Of a stretch of 64,000 bases of DNA, positions 10,951 to 22,544 are shown one piece after another. A program made the position numbers and the translations under genes. Below the pieces are notes generated by a model, which was not told the DNA's origin, did no database searches, and saw nothing but the letters and a program-made list of their open reading frames with translations. The DNA is from Deroplatys truncata (lineage: Eukaryota > Arthropoda > Insecta > Mantodea > Mantidae). The number at the start of each line of letters is the position of its first letter. Positions within the stretch are counted from its first letter, which is position 1. The stretch spans positions 74,720,557 through 74,784,556 of the forward strand of contig CM060987.1 in NCBI GenBank assembly GCA_030765065.1. The letters are read 5' to 3'.

Positions 10951-12150
10951 TCTTGCCAAGCGGACTTCTGCAGGTCCAAAAGACTAAGCTTTGGCAACTA
11001 AGTGACCTAAATGGTCTTTCCAAATCAGTTTATGTAAAAAAAGACCAAAGTACTTGACTTGTGATGAGTGTGGTACAGTCTAACCAAATAGAGTAGGTTC
11101 CTTTAAGGTTCCTTAATTATCAGAATGAGGTAACATTCCTCATTCTGATAAAGGCTATTACCACTGTTTTGTCGTCCCCCGTGGTCTAGGGGTACCATGC
11201 TAGCCTCTAGTTCCCGAGGTTGCAGGTTCAAACCTGGCTAAGGGCTATGGATTTTTTCGGGCATAAAAACCCTTAGCATGGTTTCCTTCAGAAGGAAAGT
11301 AAAGCCAGTGGTCCCATGTCCTAGATTTACAGCACGTAAAACAATCTCAAGCCTGATAAAGAGGCCTATGAGCAAAATTTCGAGTCTTTCATGCCCAGTA
11401 TCGGATGGGACACTAATTACCATAGTAGTTAAAGAGCGTCCATAAATAAAACCCAATTTAATTTAATTTTACCAGTGTTTTACTTGGATCAACAGAAAGT
11501 TTGGTTCTGTTCGCAACTTTTTTGAGTACAATTTGAAGCAACTTAGCAATAGTATTAGGAAATTTCCCTTTGATGTTAATAGCAATATCATCCACAAATA
11601 TAATGGTAAGAAAACCGGAATTATTGAGTTGTCGCAATAGTCCATCCACTGCTAGGTTCCAAAGCATGGGTGGTAGGATCACTCCTGTGGTCAGACCCTG
11701 GCAACAGATAGGCCCAGCACCTCCCCAAAGATGCTCAACGTCAGCTCTCTATTGGTTAACATAAAATGTATCCACCTGGAAATAATCAGCAGTAGATCAT
11801 GCTTTTGAAGACCTTTCATAGTTATTTCACAGGAAGTCTTATCAAAGACACCCTCTGTATTCAGGAAATGCCAGCAACTTCTCTATAGCAGACACTACAT
11901 GATGAAGTGTTGTTTTCATCGATTTCCCAGACTGATAGGCAAATTGGTATCTGTGTAGCGAGACATTCCTCAGTATGCTGTCCCTTAAATTAACTAATCT
12001 CTCTAATCTTTTAAGAAAAATAGAAAAGGCTTATTGGGCAATATGCCTTCACCTTGGCATAACTAGGACACCCTGGGTTTGGGTATGATTGACACTTGAG
12101 ATTGCCTTTATTCCAGTGGAATGTAACCAAAGGCTATGCATCCTCTGTAA
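10920..12150 (-). mobile_element. R1-like LINE fragment: reverse transcriptase
   Basis: On the minus strand the RT reads (V)LPPMLWNLAVDGLLRQL, then IIFVDDIAI (the catalytic box, FVDD) at 11580-11600, and SVDPSKTLVKLN. The reading is cut by a SINE at 11168-11470 and resumes with SIWLDCT...SFWTCRSPLGKT down to ~10930. Decay is strong upstream of 11700. Together with 6695-7590 it represents one old copy. R1 clade is inferred from the GGVLxPLLWxLxVD context and the short FVDD loop. Confidence 0.7.
11168..11470 (+). repeat. SINE family 1, complete tRNA-derived copy
   Basis: The head GTGGTCTAGGGGTACCATGC (A box) followed by GCAGGTTCAAACCTGGC (B box) is an RNA polymerase III type-2 promoter. It is followed by a GGGCATAAAAACCC body, GAGGCCTATGAGC, and a tail CGTCCATAAATAAAACC ending in AATTTAATTTAATTTT. 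Inserted in the R1-like LINE RT. It is the best-preserved member in the window and defines the family. Confidence 0.9.
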
Positions 12151-12565
12151 ATTTTGCAGAGCAAGGACTGAATGGAATCAATTCCCTGTTGCAACAATGA
12201 AAGAAAGACCAAATGGTCCAAACAGATTGACAGTCTATCTGACTTGAGCTGCTGTGATCACTTTCATCTTCCCAGATGTTTGTTTACATTCCCAGCACTT
12301 ATCAATTTTGTTCTATGGGTCTGTCTTCTTGTGAGGTATTTATGTTTACATTTACGGCTATCATAGATCTCAACTTAAGTTGAGCTGAAAACATGTGTTA
12401 ATATGCACATTTGTCTTCTATATGTGTAGTGCTAAAATAGTAAAAGCTTGAGTATGACTTTTAATCAGGATTGTGCAGGAGACAGCGTCTACAAAGTCCT
12501 CAGAAGTCATTTTGTGGGTGTTAGGTGTTTAACAGGAAGGTACATAAAATAGACTCAGAAGCATA
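12151..12565. other. intron sequence without recognised feature
   Basis: No coding reading, terminal repeat or tRNA-like box recognised. Confidence 0.5.
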
Positions 12566-14133
12566 GAAGCTATATCATATTTCAAAGAGAAAGTTAATCA
12601 GGATAAATCGTTCGTGCCTCATATTGAATGTAACACATGTGTTGAGAGATTACGTATTTGGTATGAAGGAAAACGGAAGACAATGCCGTTTGCCAAACCA
12701 ATGATATGGAGAGAGCAGCAGAATCACCATGACGATTGTTTACTTTTGCATGTGCAAAGTTGCTGCTACAACAAAAAAATAAGGTCAGGAATTAAATATC
12801 GAAATCTGAACTCAGCTATAAGGCCTATTCCTCATGGACTTGAACTACCCATACATACACCAGCAGACCTGTCAATTTTAGGGAATCTGAAAACACCTTC
12901 ATGACTTCCTACAATGAGTTGGTTTCTGATCCAGAAGAATTTGACAGTTCACAACAGTTTAATAATTTGAGTTAAATGATTTAGTGAGGGATTTAGGCCT
13001 CGCAAAACAAAAAAGTGAATTACTGGACTCAAGACTACAGGAGAAGAATTTGTTATCACCTGTTGTTAAATTTTCATGGTATAGGAATCGCAAAATACAA
13101 TTCCACAAGTACTACACAGAAGAAGATCAACTTGTGTTTTGTGTGGCTGTGTGTAATCTTATTCAACAGTTGGGCAGGGAAGCATATGAGCCAAGTAACT
13201 GGCACCTTTTTATTGATTCTTCGAAACGAAATTTTAAGGCAGTGTTACTTCATAATGGCAACAAGTTAGCTTTAATACCACTTGCACATTCTACGAACTT
13301 AAGAGTGTCTTATGAAACTCTAAAGCATGTTCTTGAGAAAATTAGCTATCATGACCATGTGTGGCAAATATGTGGTGACTTGAAGGTCATTGGTCTGTTA
13401 TTAGGACAACAGGGAGGATTCACAACATTCCCTTGTTTTCTTTGTGAATGGGATAGCAGGGCGAGCAACAAACATTGGGAAACTGACCAATGGCCTGAGA
13501 GGCAGCATCTGGAACCTGGATCAAAAAATGTTGCCAATGTGCCTCTTGTTTATTGTCAAGAAATTCTACTCCCTCCATTACACACAAAACTTGGCATGAT
13601 GAAACAATTTGTGAAAGCACTTGAAAAAGTTGCTTCCAGTACTTATGCATAAAGTTTCCATGATTGTCACAGCTAAAATCAGAGAGGGAGTGTTTGATGG
13701 ACCACAAATAAGGAAATTGATGAAAAATGTTAATTTTACCAGCTCTATGAAGGAAATTGCAAAATATGCGTGGAATGGATTCAGAGAGGTTGTTAAGAAA
13801 TTTCTGGGCAATGTGAAAGACACTCGATACAAAGAAGTTATCAGAAATATGTTGGGAAATTTCAGACTGCTCAGCTGTAATATGAGTTTGAAGCTTCATT
13901 TCAAGTCACATCTTGACTACTTCTCGTTGAATTTAGGAACTGTCAGTGAAGAGCAAGGTAAAAGGTTTCACCAGGACTTGAAAGATGTTGAACAACGTTA
14001 TCAGGGACGTTGGGATGTACATATGATGGCCTATTACTGCTGGTGCCTTGCATGTAACGAACTTACCAGAGAACACTCGAGAAAATCAGATGCACTGAAG
14101 TTCATGGGAAAAGAAAAAGGGGCACGTAACTAA
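12566..14133 (+). pseudogene. decayed copy of a multicopy arthropod ORF family, function unknown
   Basis: Three plus-strand pieces form one ancestral protein. The first (12566-12904) contains a Cys-rich start (HIECNTCVERLRIWYEGKRK) and a MIWREQQNHHDDC segment. The second (12984-13652) has FLCEWDSR and EILLPPLHTKLGMMKQFVKA. The third (13621-14133) has KIREGVFDGPQIRKLM, CNMSLKLHF and RYQGRWDVHMMAYYCW. A frameshift near 13640 and stops near 12905-12983 break it. I recognise the pattern as an uncharacterised protein repeated many times in arthropod genomes, so it is most likely mobile-element derived, but I cannot name a transposon superfamily or activity. No terminal repeats were found. Confidence 0.7.
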
Positions 14134-14999
14134 GGGATAACTAACATACGTTCTCAAATTCAGGTACGCTTTCATGTTATTATTCTTTATTTTCTTTAAA
14201 AGCTTTATATGAGTCTGCAATATTTTTGCAAATTTTACAATTATATTTTCATTGAACATCGTCATATTGCCAAAAGGAGTTGTGCTACAGAAAAACGGAA
14301 TGCATATTTTAATTCGTGCACCAAAATTAGTAAATGCCACATAATTTTAATTGTACCGCAGAAAAAAAGTTTTCATTTAACCTAGTGTAATGAGCAAGAA
14401 GCTTATTTGCAACAAAAGCTACCATAATTTCATAGATGGGCATAAAATATCTTGACCAAAATGTTGGTTAGATTTCTAGTAAGGTTCCATAACATTTTAC
14501 CAAATAATCATTTTTCCAAGTAGTATTTTTCCTGAAAATGAGATTCTCAAATCCTCGTTTCCGACACACATTTTCCTGATTTCTTTTATTTCCATTTTCT
14601 CAAATAATTTTCTTGAATTGAACTCCAATATAATGCACATACAGTAATGTATATTACCATACAAATCTATTTAATATCCATTTTCTCTTTACGAAGTGAA
14701 GTATGTCCAGGTGTCTGTTATTGGCTACATATCAATAGGCCTGCATGATAACTCATATTCCTGTCTGTAATCATAGCCACTCTCTCTGCAATTGTCCCTG
14801 CATGCATCTGCCCAGTATGAATCGAACAATCATGGTCCAAGTGCCGCTTTCTTCCTTTTGCAGCTGAGCCAGAACAATATAAAAGCTTTGATGTTGTTTC
14901 CCTCACATCGTTTACAGATGGCTGTAGAAGCCTTCTAACATATTATTTGCTTGGTATTCATTCATAATTGTACTGATTCCACATTATCAATCATATATA
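14134..14999. other. intron sequence without recognised feature
   Basis: AT-rich. A short open stretch at 14718-14906 on the minus strand has no recognisable similarity. The block ends at the TA target of the next element. Confidence 0.5.
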
Positions 15000-16933
15000 G
15001 GGTGGAAGGTGACCAATGTTCATTGTTTTAAACTAATAAAGAACATGTTTTGAGAGTTTTTCATTAATTAATGTTTTCCATAAAGCTTTCCATTCTTGAG
15101 ATAATAATTGTTTTGCACAATATTGCAACCCAGCAAATTCAACAGATTCACTTTAAACTCAACAGGTTAACTTTACATTCAACAGGTTAACCTAGAATTC
15201 TTCAGCTTCTGTTTCTGTGGCAACAAACAAATACACATCCGATATACAAATAAACAGAAAATTACACATGATTATAATGTAAGCTAAATATCATATGGAA
15301 TACGGCACTGAGGAAGCATTTACAACATTATGTAGGTTATTAAGAGGAACACTTATTTATAAAGGTAAATAAAAGCTGAGATACCCAAGTTACAAGATTA
15401 TGCTTCCTTGCTTTGCGAATTATAAAACTCAGTGAATAATTAAACAAGACAAGAACACAAAATCAATGAAAACTTCTGTTAATGTTGAAAGAAATTATTC
15501 AAAATGTGCACCCCTCGCCAACAAGCATGCTGTGCAATGTTTTCTCTAATTCTGCAGCACTCTATGAAGTACGTCTAATTTGATTTTTATTTGTTCTGTT
15601 GCTTGAAGTATTCTTTCTTGTAACGTTTCCCATCAGGCACTTATGAATGTATACGTGAGTTTTCACATTGCCCCAAAGAAAAAAATAGAATGAATTTAGA
15701 TCTGGCGATCTTGGTGGCCATCTTATTGGTCCATTCTGAGTGATCCACAAGTTAGGTGTTGCGTAGATGGCACACATGGCTCTACTTATGTGCAGAGGTG
15801 CGCCGTCATGTAATAACCACATATTTTTTACTGCTAAGGAACATCCTTGAGCAGAATTTGTAATGTTTCTTGCAGAAACTGGAGATAGATGCTCCTATCA
15901 AAGCCCAAGGAAGAATCCACAGACCAATTAATGTGTCTCCTATGATTCCTACCCAAACCTTTACAGAAAATCTGTGCTGAAAGCTGTCTTGTCTTATTGT
16001 ATGTGGATTGTGGTAAGCCCAGGTGTGTGCATTATGGTAATAGTTACTGCATTTCTGGTAAACGTTGCTTTATCCATTGCAAGAATTTATCACCTCCTTG
16101 CTGAAGAAGCCATTGGAAAAATGCTGCCCTTGGTGCATAATCTGCTTCAGAGAAATACTGGATGTGCTGAGTATGATAGGGTGTAGCAATTTCTCTTTTA
16201 TTGTTCTCAAAACAGTCCAATGGGATATGCCAATAGTGCGAGCTATACCATGGCTGCTGCTTCCAGGATCTTCTTCCATCAAGTGGATGATTTCTTCTTA
16301 TGCAAGATTTCTTTGAACCTCCATCATGAGGAGATATGCTTCCAATATCTAGAACTCTTTGACAAATGAAAACAAATGTCCTATGATGTGGTGCTCGTCT
16401 ATTTAGAAATCTTTCTCAATAAATTCTTGCCACAGCTGCAGCATTACTGTGTGTTTCACGTAAATGAGTAGCACTTCCAGGTACTGGCATTATTAAAGTG
16501 AGCCATTTTTTTACTGATAATCTGCTGTTTCGAAAACAAGCCATAAGTGCATATGACTGAAGGGTGTTTCTTTATAACAAGCAACTGAAGTGCATTTCTT
16601 TCAGTTTTACAGTGTTGCCATGTTATGTAGTCTTGTGGTTAATGTTGATTCAACTGAGACAAATTTCGAAAACTTGTAATAAGAGAGTACAAATTACTTT
16701 AATTCAAAATGTATTAAATATGCAGGAAATATTTATATTTCAATTTCCTCTAAGAAATATTTGAAAAAATGTTTAAATTACATAAAATCTCCATTTAAAA
16801 TAAAGTTAATATCAAGCAATTTTCAATTTTTTCTCAAAAACTACTTTAAAACAGAAAACTGTACTAAGGTTTTTGTTCTATTCATTACAAAGAACCATCC
16901 TGTTCAAGGATGATCATAGATCACCTTCTACCC
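15000..16933 (-). mobile_element. complete Tc1/mariner-like element of the DUF4817 type
   Basis: Terminal inverted repeats start GGGTGGAAGGTGACC (15000) and GGGTAGAAGGTGATC (minus strand from 16933). TA flanks both ends (14998-14999, 16934-16935), the target duplication of Tc1/mariner elements. Inside, the minus strand encodes a decayed transposase whose order is given in the next entry. Length 1934 bp. Confidence 0.85.
15562..16570 (-). pseudogene. DUF4817-type transposase, disrupted
   Basis: Reading from 16570 leftward: a DUF4817-like helix-turn-helix start (FLNRRAPHHRTF), then EEDPGSSSHGIARTIGISHW (second DNA-binding helix set) at 16220-16280. The catalytic C-terminal part follows at 15690-15820: MWLLHDGAPLHISRA, where the Asp is the second DDE acid, then WPPRSPDLNSFYFFLWG. 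The stretch between lacks a continuous frame, so the protein is not made. The family acts by cut-and-paste transposition. Confidence 0.8.
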
Positions 16934-16935
16934 TA

Positions 16936-18554
16936 TATTGAAGAGATGCAGCTCGTCATCTGTCACAAGCTCTTGTGCTAATGATGTTCATGATATCACA
17001 GTACTCAAACACAAGGAAATAGCTCATCCAAAAAGGGAGTTCTTTGGAACATCAAAATAACATCTTCAACAGGACCAGGAGATGTTTCCGGTCCTTTCAG
17101 CATTTACAAGTTATTGGGTGATCCAGAAGCAAAATGCCTGCTTAGAACATTCTTTGGAATGTACTTTTGAACAATCCTAGTGTATTTTTCCTTCAGCTGT
17201 ACTCTTGCTCTTAAAAAGCACAACTTTCCAGCAGAAGTGTTTTACCTCCTTGTGCTGGCATGTTCATGACAGCATAAATTTAATAAAGTTGCGTGTGTGT
17301 AAAGCTTGTTTCTGATTATCTAAATTTAATAAATTTGCTTGCCTAAAGTCTCCTGTTGTTTCTGATAAACTAAATTTAATAAATTTGCTAGCCTGAGGTT
17401 TGTTGTATCCTGGCAATATGCGGTAATTTTTCGTTTATTTTTTGGGAATTTTTCAGATTATATTTAGGAAACTGAGTAGTAAATGAAATTCAGGACCATG
17501 GCTTCAGGAAAGTCAATTCAGGAAACTGCCATTCACTTAAAGCTAGCCCCAGGAAAATGTCTATTCAGGAATACAAATTTGGAAAAATGAGTGGGAAGAA
17601 TGTAATAAAAGTATGGTATCTGATATTAAGTTTCATGTAGTCACTAGCATTTTAAGAGCAATAGTTACCGGAGTTTCATCAGATTTGCTGTCGATTTTCA
17701 ATCTGGCAATCTACACATATAATTTAGTGTTTTTTTCCTCAGTTTCTCCAAACCAGTGAAATATTGATCTTTTGCCCCATACACTCAGTTATTCAGGAAT
17801 TTAGGCAGTTTGCAGGTAAGGTTATTCAGTGGTTTATTACTGCTGGTCTTGTGTGAATGCACTTCACTCCCAGTAATGAACTTATTCCAGTGTTCTTTGT
17901 TATACATAATAATTATAAACCATAAAATCTTTTTAGTGACGCAAAATATTAATAGCATCTGTAATGTTATTGAATGTTTGAGTTCATTATAATTCTAATA
18001 ACCCTCTATTCTAAAATAAAAACTTTGTATGCAACAATAATTAATTATTTTAATTTATAACAGTTTTTCCAAAAAAATATTTTGTGGCAGCTATAAAACA
18101 CTTCTGGTTGAAAGGATGAGCTGAATTTGAAGTTACTGCAGTTAGTCCTTCCCCTTCTTTCATAAGAAGCTTTTTTGTAATGCATTGCACAGTGACTAGA
18201 TGCATCATTTGCTTGCTCACTGGTTGCGCCATTGACTGCAAGGGCTCCAGCAAATGCAGCCAGTCAAAGATCCACACCATCATCACTTCAATGCTTTACT
18301 GTAGATACCGCTCTCAGCAAAGAGAAAGAAAGTCTCATTTAAATTTGACCAATTCTCAAGTATTTTTTTAACATATACAAACATGATGACAAGACTTTTG
18401 CATTTATTATTTATTAATAAATAAACGGACTTTTGTCGTCAACCATTTCAGTGAACTAGCCATAATTGTAACTGTCCATAGGTTTAATGTAGCAATGATC
18501 ACTAATATTATACTTTATTATTTTTTAAATAAAACAAAATGTTTGCCATTACAG
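16936..18554. other. intron sequence up to exon B
   Basis: Apart from a 50-bp tandem duplication at 17308-17404 I see no element. A short open minus-strand stretch at 18050-18286 has no recognised similarity. Confidence 0.5.
17308..17404. repeat. tandem duplication, 50-bp period, two units
   Basis: Two units both start GTTTCTGAT and contain TAAATTTAATAAATTTGCT followed by GCCT. They differ at a few positions. Confidence 0.8.
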
Positions 18555-18664
18555 ATGATGATTTTAGTGGAAGCACAGGCTATCATTGTGCTCTCCCAGT
18601 AGAAGTTCATGGTGCAGCATATGCGCAGCTGCAAATGATATCCAACACAAAGGCTGGCAAATTG
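18555..18664 (+). CDS. DCAF15: DCAF15 exon B (start of C-terminal domain)
   Basis: A 110-bp exon between CATTACAG and GTAAGA. Joined in phase 1 to the long exon it adds 36 full codons, including GYHCALPVEVHGAAYAQLQM, and ends at a codon boundary. The LPVEVHG part aligns with the LPF-V-TDLRG segment just after the vertebrate linker, which starts the C-terminal domain. The exon is too short and split-codon dependent to show up as an ORF. Support comes from matching phases with both neighbours and the colinear vertebrate alignment. No stop occurs in the used frame. Confidence 0.82.
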
Positions 18665-18669
18665 GTAAG

Positions 18670-19790
18670 AGTTTTTGGTAAAGCATGGACCCAGAGTTGT
18701 AATCATGTGTGAAATATTTTACTCATCTCTCAGATATTTATAAAAAACATTTTGTAATGACCTCAAAGTTATAATATTTAATTTTCTGAAATAACTCTCT
18801 TCTTGCATCATACCATTTCTTTTTAATTTGTTTGGTGGTCAGATTTGCATGAAAACATAACTTATCCATACTTGCAAACTACGGTTTGCCCATAAAATGT
18901 ATGGAAGTGGAGGCATTTTTACAGCCTTTGGATGGATTTAAAGTGTTAAAGAATTCCACCGCATACCTTACACAGCATTAAATTCTATTGCATTATATTT
19001 TAATTTGTTGATGATAATAATGTAAGACTCTCGCTAACTTAAGATCGCAGTTAAAATGTACTGCAAAAATTGGTATGCAATGCTGTGATGGGCCAAATCT
19101 TATCTGTCTAACCCTCCTTGCCATCATGGTCCCACTTCACTGAGCAGCAACAAAATGCATAGCATGCAGACTTTGTTTTGTGGAATTTAAAATTTGATTG
19201 CACCACTAGTGACTTCTAATGATAACTAGCAGTAACTGATGTGCAGTAAATGGGCACAAACATTCAGAAATGGATGATGTGAATTGTAAAGTCAGCTCAT
19301 TCACATAGATGATTTATCTTATTCACATTCTATGGTTGCAGAATATAAGCTTCCCATTTTTTGTGACAGTTTTTGTTTATAGTTTATATTGCAAAGCGTA
19401 AAATTGGACTAGAAATCTGTGTAGAGCCTAGGAAGTGGTATTCTTTGCTATTTAATGTGTGCCCTATGCTGTTGTAAGAGGAAGAGTTTCAGCATGCTTG
19501 AGAGAAAGTAGTAGTACTACCAGGTCTTCAAGGATTCTTAAAAAACGAAATTCTCTTTTATTTTAAAATCAGATAAGGAGATGAAATTTGCATTCTAACC
19601 ACTTCATTGGAACCAGGGGAAGATGTTAGGGTTAAGAAGTGGAAAAGCTCCAGGAGGAGCAGCAGGAGTAGTGCAGTGAGGTCCCTATCATTTCCAGATA
19701 GAGTATCTATGGGTATCCCTTTGAAGCCCCCCACCATCTCCTATCCAGAAGAATGAACAGACAGGCTTGGGCAGAAAGCTCTGTGCCATT
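18670..19790. other. intron sequence without recognised feature
   Basis: No recognised coding reading or repeat boundary. Confidence 0.5.
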
Positions 19791-19794
19791 GAGG

Positions 19795-20050
19795 AAACAA
19801 TTTTCTCCTTAAAGCACATCCACTAAATGCACCACATAACACCTATCATTGTGCCAGGCCCTGCAATCCCTGAAAGGAAATTAAATGAGAAGAAATGAGA
19901 GACAGGAAAACACATGGCAGTATAAAATCCACTCCAGTGTTAGCTTACCAACCTGGAAAAGGCTGGATGGCTAGAACAACGGGAATTGAACCTGGCTTCC
20001 CGAATACGTGCCACAGATGCTACTGATTGAACCAACCCTACTGGATGGGG
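19795..20050 (-). repeat. SINE family 2, tRNA-derived
   Basis: On the minus strand a tRNA-like head reads GTTGGTTCAATCAGTAGCAT (A-box region) and CCAGGTTCAATTCCCG (B box) at about 19985-20030. It is followed by a unique body ending near 19800. Unlike family 1 in body sequence. No clear target duplication seen. Confidence 0.7.
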
Positions 20051-20960
20051 AAGATAATAAATGGGCAAGATTAGCTTGAATACATGGGTCAAATGGAATG
20101 TTAAAATACTATAAAATGGTGTCAGTCATGTTGGCAATTTTATCTACTGCTGGAGCTTGAAGCATAACTATGTGCTGTAAAACAGCACCTTCAAATGAAT
20201 TTTAGTTTAGTTAGTTTTGTGAATAGTGCTGTCTTCCACAATCTTCATCATGTGATCCAGTTGTCTTCTGCTTGAAAAAAGTTAGTGAATATGTTTTATT
20301 ACTGTGTTGTGGTTTACATTACATGTAATTTTTGTACATTTACTGCACTGAAGATTTTTACACATTCTAAACTTCATGTCATTGCATCATTATGCTTTGC
20401 TGTATGAGGAAAAGCTTTACTGTTTCATTTTCAGGAAGTGGCAAGTATGCCTATCTGTTCTGGCGAACAAAAAAATGGTTAGCTACTCAGGTTTTTCTCT
20501 CTCTTTATCAGCTACAGTTAAACTCAGTGATGCCAGCCCAACTGTCTTACATATAAATTCTCAAACTAATTGTAATTGTAATTTATTTCATCCTCAAGTC
20601 ATACTAATACAACATGGGAAAAATCAAACATTATTTACATTAGTATATATAAAAATCAGTGAGTTTACAATGCAGACGTCAAACATTATTTACATTCGTA
20701 TATATAAAAATCAGTGAGTTTACAATGCAGACGTTAATATATTAACAGTTTTTAATTATAACTAAGTATTAATACCATTCTTGGCATAGATTTAACAATT
20801 TTCCAGTTTTTCTACCATTGGAGATGGGCCTTCTGTCTTTCAGGCTACTGATTTAAGGTCTCAGTTCTCAGTCATATGCAACAGATGACATTAAATTAGC
20901 ATTAGAATTTTCCTAGTTATAATTTGCACCTTGCAATAGTTAAATAAGGGGAAGAGATGA
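20051..20960. other. intron sequence with one tandem duplication
   Basis: No coding signal; see the duplication at 20624-20733. Confidence 0.5.
20624..20733. repeat. perfect-length 55-bp tandem duplication
   Basis: Two adjacent units each start TCAAACATTATTTACATT and end ACAATGCAGACG. They are almost identical, so the duplication is recent. Confidence 0.9.
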
Positions 20961-20964
20961 CCAC

Positions 20965-22080
20965 GTTCACATCATTTTAAGTCATTCCTATGCAGTTATT
21001 ACTGAATTCATTGGTTGAATAAAACTGATAAATTAATAAGAAGTTGAGGATTTCTTTTTTGAATCTCAGTTCAGAATTTAAATTTTTCAAGTGTATAGGA
21101 AGCTGATTATATAACATTTTAGTACCAGTATATTTAAATAATTTCTCAGAGAGGCTGGTTTTATGAAAATTAACATGCTTATTACTTATATTTCTAGTGT
21201 TGTGATTATGTATTTCAGCATTGGTTGCTAGACTTGCCATATTTCTCTTAATGTAAACAAATAGTTGTTTCAAATATTCACATGGTAGTGCCAGAATGTT
21301 TGAAATTTTAAAAAGCTCTCTGCAACTTTTGGTGTTCGGTATCCCTACAATTATTCTAATAGCATTTTTTTTCCCCAATTTAAATATTATATTACTATTA
21401 ACTGAATTACTACAGTCCCATAAGATATTTGGGAGTGGAAAAGTTCTAAGTACATCTGTAGAAATTCTTTTCCTTAATTGATACAAAAGAACATTTATTT
21501 TATTCAGTTTAATGGCCAGTTTTTCAATATGATTATCCCAACTAAGCTATTGTCAATCCATAGGCCCAAAAACTTTGTGTAGATTTCGTTTTCCAGGAGT
21601 TTAGACCTAATTGTGATATCACAGTTCTCAGAGGTCTTGAATATTTTATGATGGAGCTTCATTGAGAAGTTTTATTTTCATTCACCACCAGTTTGTTAGA
21701 TTTAAATCAATTAAGCAGCTTCTTTGAGGTGGTTGAGATGCTTTCTTTAAGCTTTCTCTGTACTTTCCCCAAATGAATATGCTCATATCATCAGCAAATA
21801 AGGTCATAGATACTTCATTGCTTTTTAAATATGGGGGTAAATCATTAATGTAAAGTAAAAAAGAGGAGCAGACCTATAGTATTGATCCTTGTGGAACTCC
21901 AGATTGAAGGATTCCTTTTCCTAATTGTTTCACTCTTATTTCCATTCCTCCAGGTTCCATGTGCTCTACCTTTTCCCTTTTGCTGAGGTATGATTGAAAC
22001 CACTATGCAAAAATCTTTTGAGCTAATAAAAGATTTGCAAGTGACATTTTGTTTTGCTTTCCATTGTTTCAATCAGAAAA
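20965..22080 (-). mobile_element. Jockey/CR1-like LINE fragment, RT to C-terminus
   Basis: The minus strand reads, in order, SILY...APLFYFTLMIYP and LLFADDMSIFIWGK-like RT boxes (21770-21900, frames broken). A continuous 169-codon stretch follows at 20977-21486 with the post-RT region: LPNILWDCSNSVNSNIIFKL, KKNAIRIIVGIPNTKSCREL, and HNHNTRNISNKHVNF. This C-terminal block is typical of Jockey/CR1 non-LTR retrotransposons. The 5' part is missing and the RT core has stops. Confidence 0.8.
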
Positions 22081-22540
22081 TAGAATTCAGATTTACAGCC
22101 TCGTTTCAGCACATGAAAGATATACAAATTTTATTTTTTCTGCAGTAGAAGTGCCAAAAACCAAAACAGCTCTAGAAGAGTTTGTCACCTTACCTACCTA
22201 ACACTTATGTGTTGAGTACCTCTTCACTATGTATAATAAATTGTTGTGGTATTATATTTATGCAACACATTTTAAAATTAGACCAGACATTGTGTCTATG
22301 CTGCTAAAAACATTCCAACAGAATGAATCCTGAATGACTCTGTTCTCAGGTTTATTTCATGTGAATAAGAAAAATATTCTTCGTTTTTTCAGTTCAGTTT
22401 TTGTAATGTTCTTCATAACATTCAGCAAATTGTAAAAAAATATTTAATAATGTAGTCAAAGGAGTAACTATAAAATTCAGACAATAAAAGATTTAGGCTT
22501 GCAAATTCATATGAAATGTGCTAGTAATTATTGAATACTG
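22081..22540. other. intron sequence without recognised feature
   Basis: AT-rich, nothing recognised. Confidence 0.5.
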
Positions 22541-22544
22541 CAAG

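Larger units (their letters stand above)
5952..18554 (+). other. DCAF15 intron (12.6 kb) between long exon and exon B
   Basis: GT donor at 5952-5953 in a strong GTAAGT context; acceptor CATTACAG at 18547-18554. Phase 1 on both sides. It is filled mainly with antisense transposons described separately. Confidence 0.8.

Noticed and set aside
11188..11250. tRNA gene from A- and B-box-like sequence
   Set aside because: No complete cloverleaf; it is the head of a SINE with further copies in the window.
11238..11456. Open reading frame on minus strand
   Set aside because: Lies wholly within a SINE; the same goes for openings at 7600-7893, 27787-28026 and 41846-42094.
18050..18286. 78-codon minus-strand opening near exon B
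   Set aside because: No similarity recognised and no splice or promoter context.
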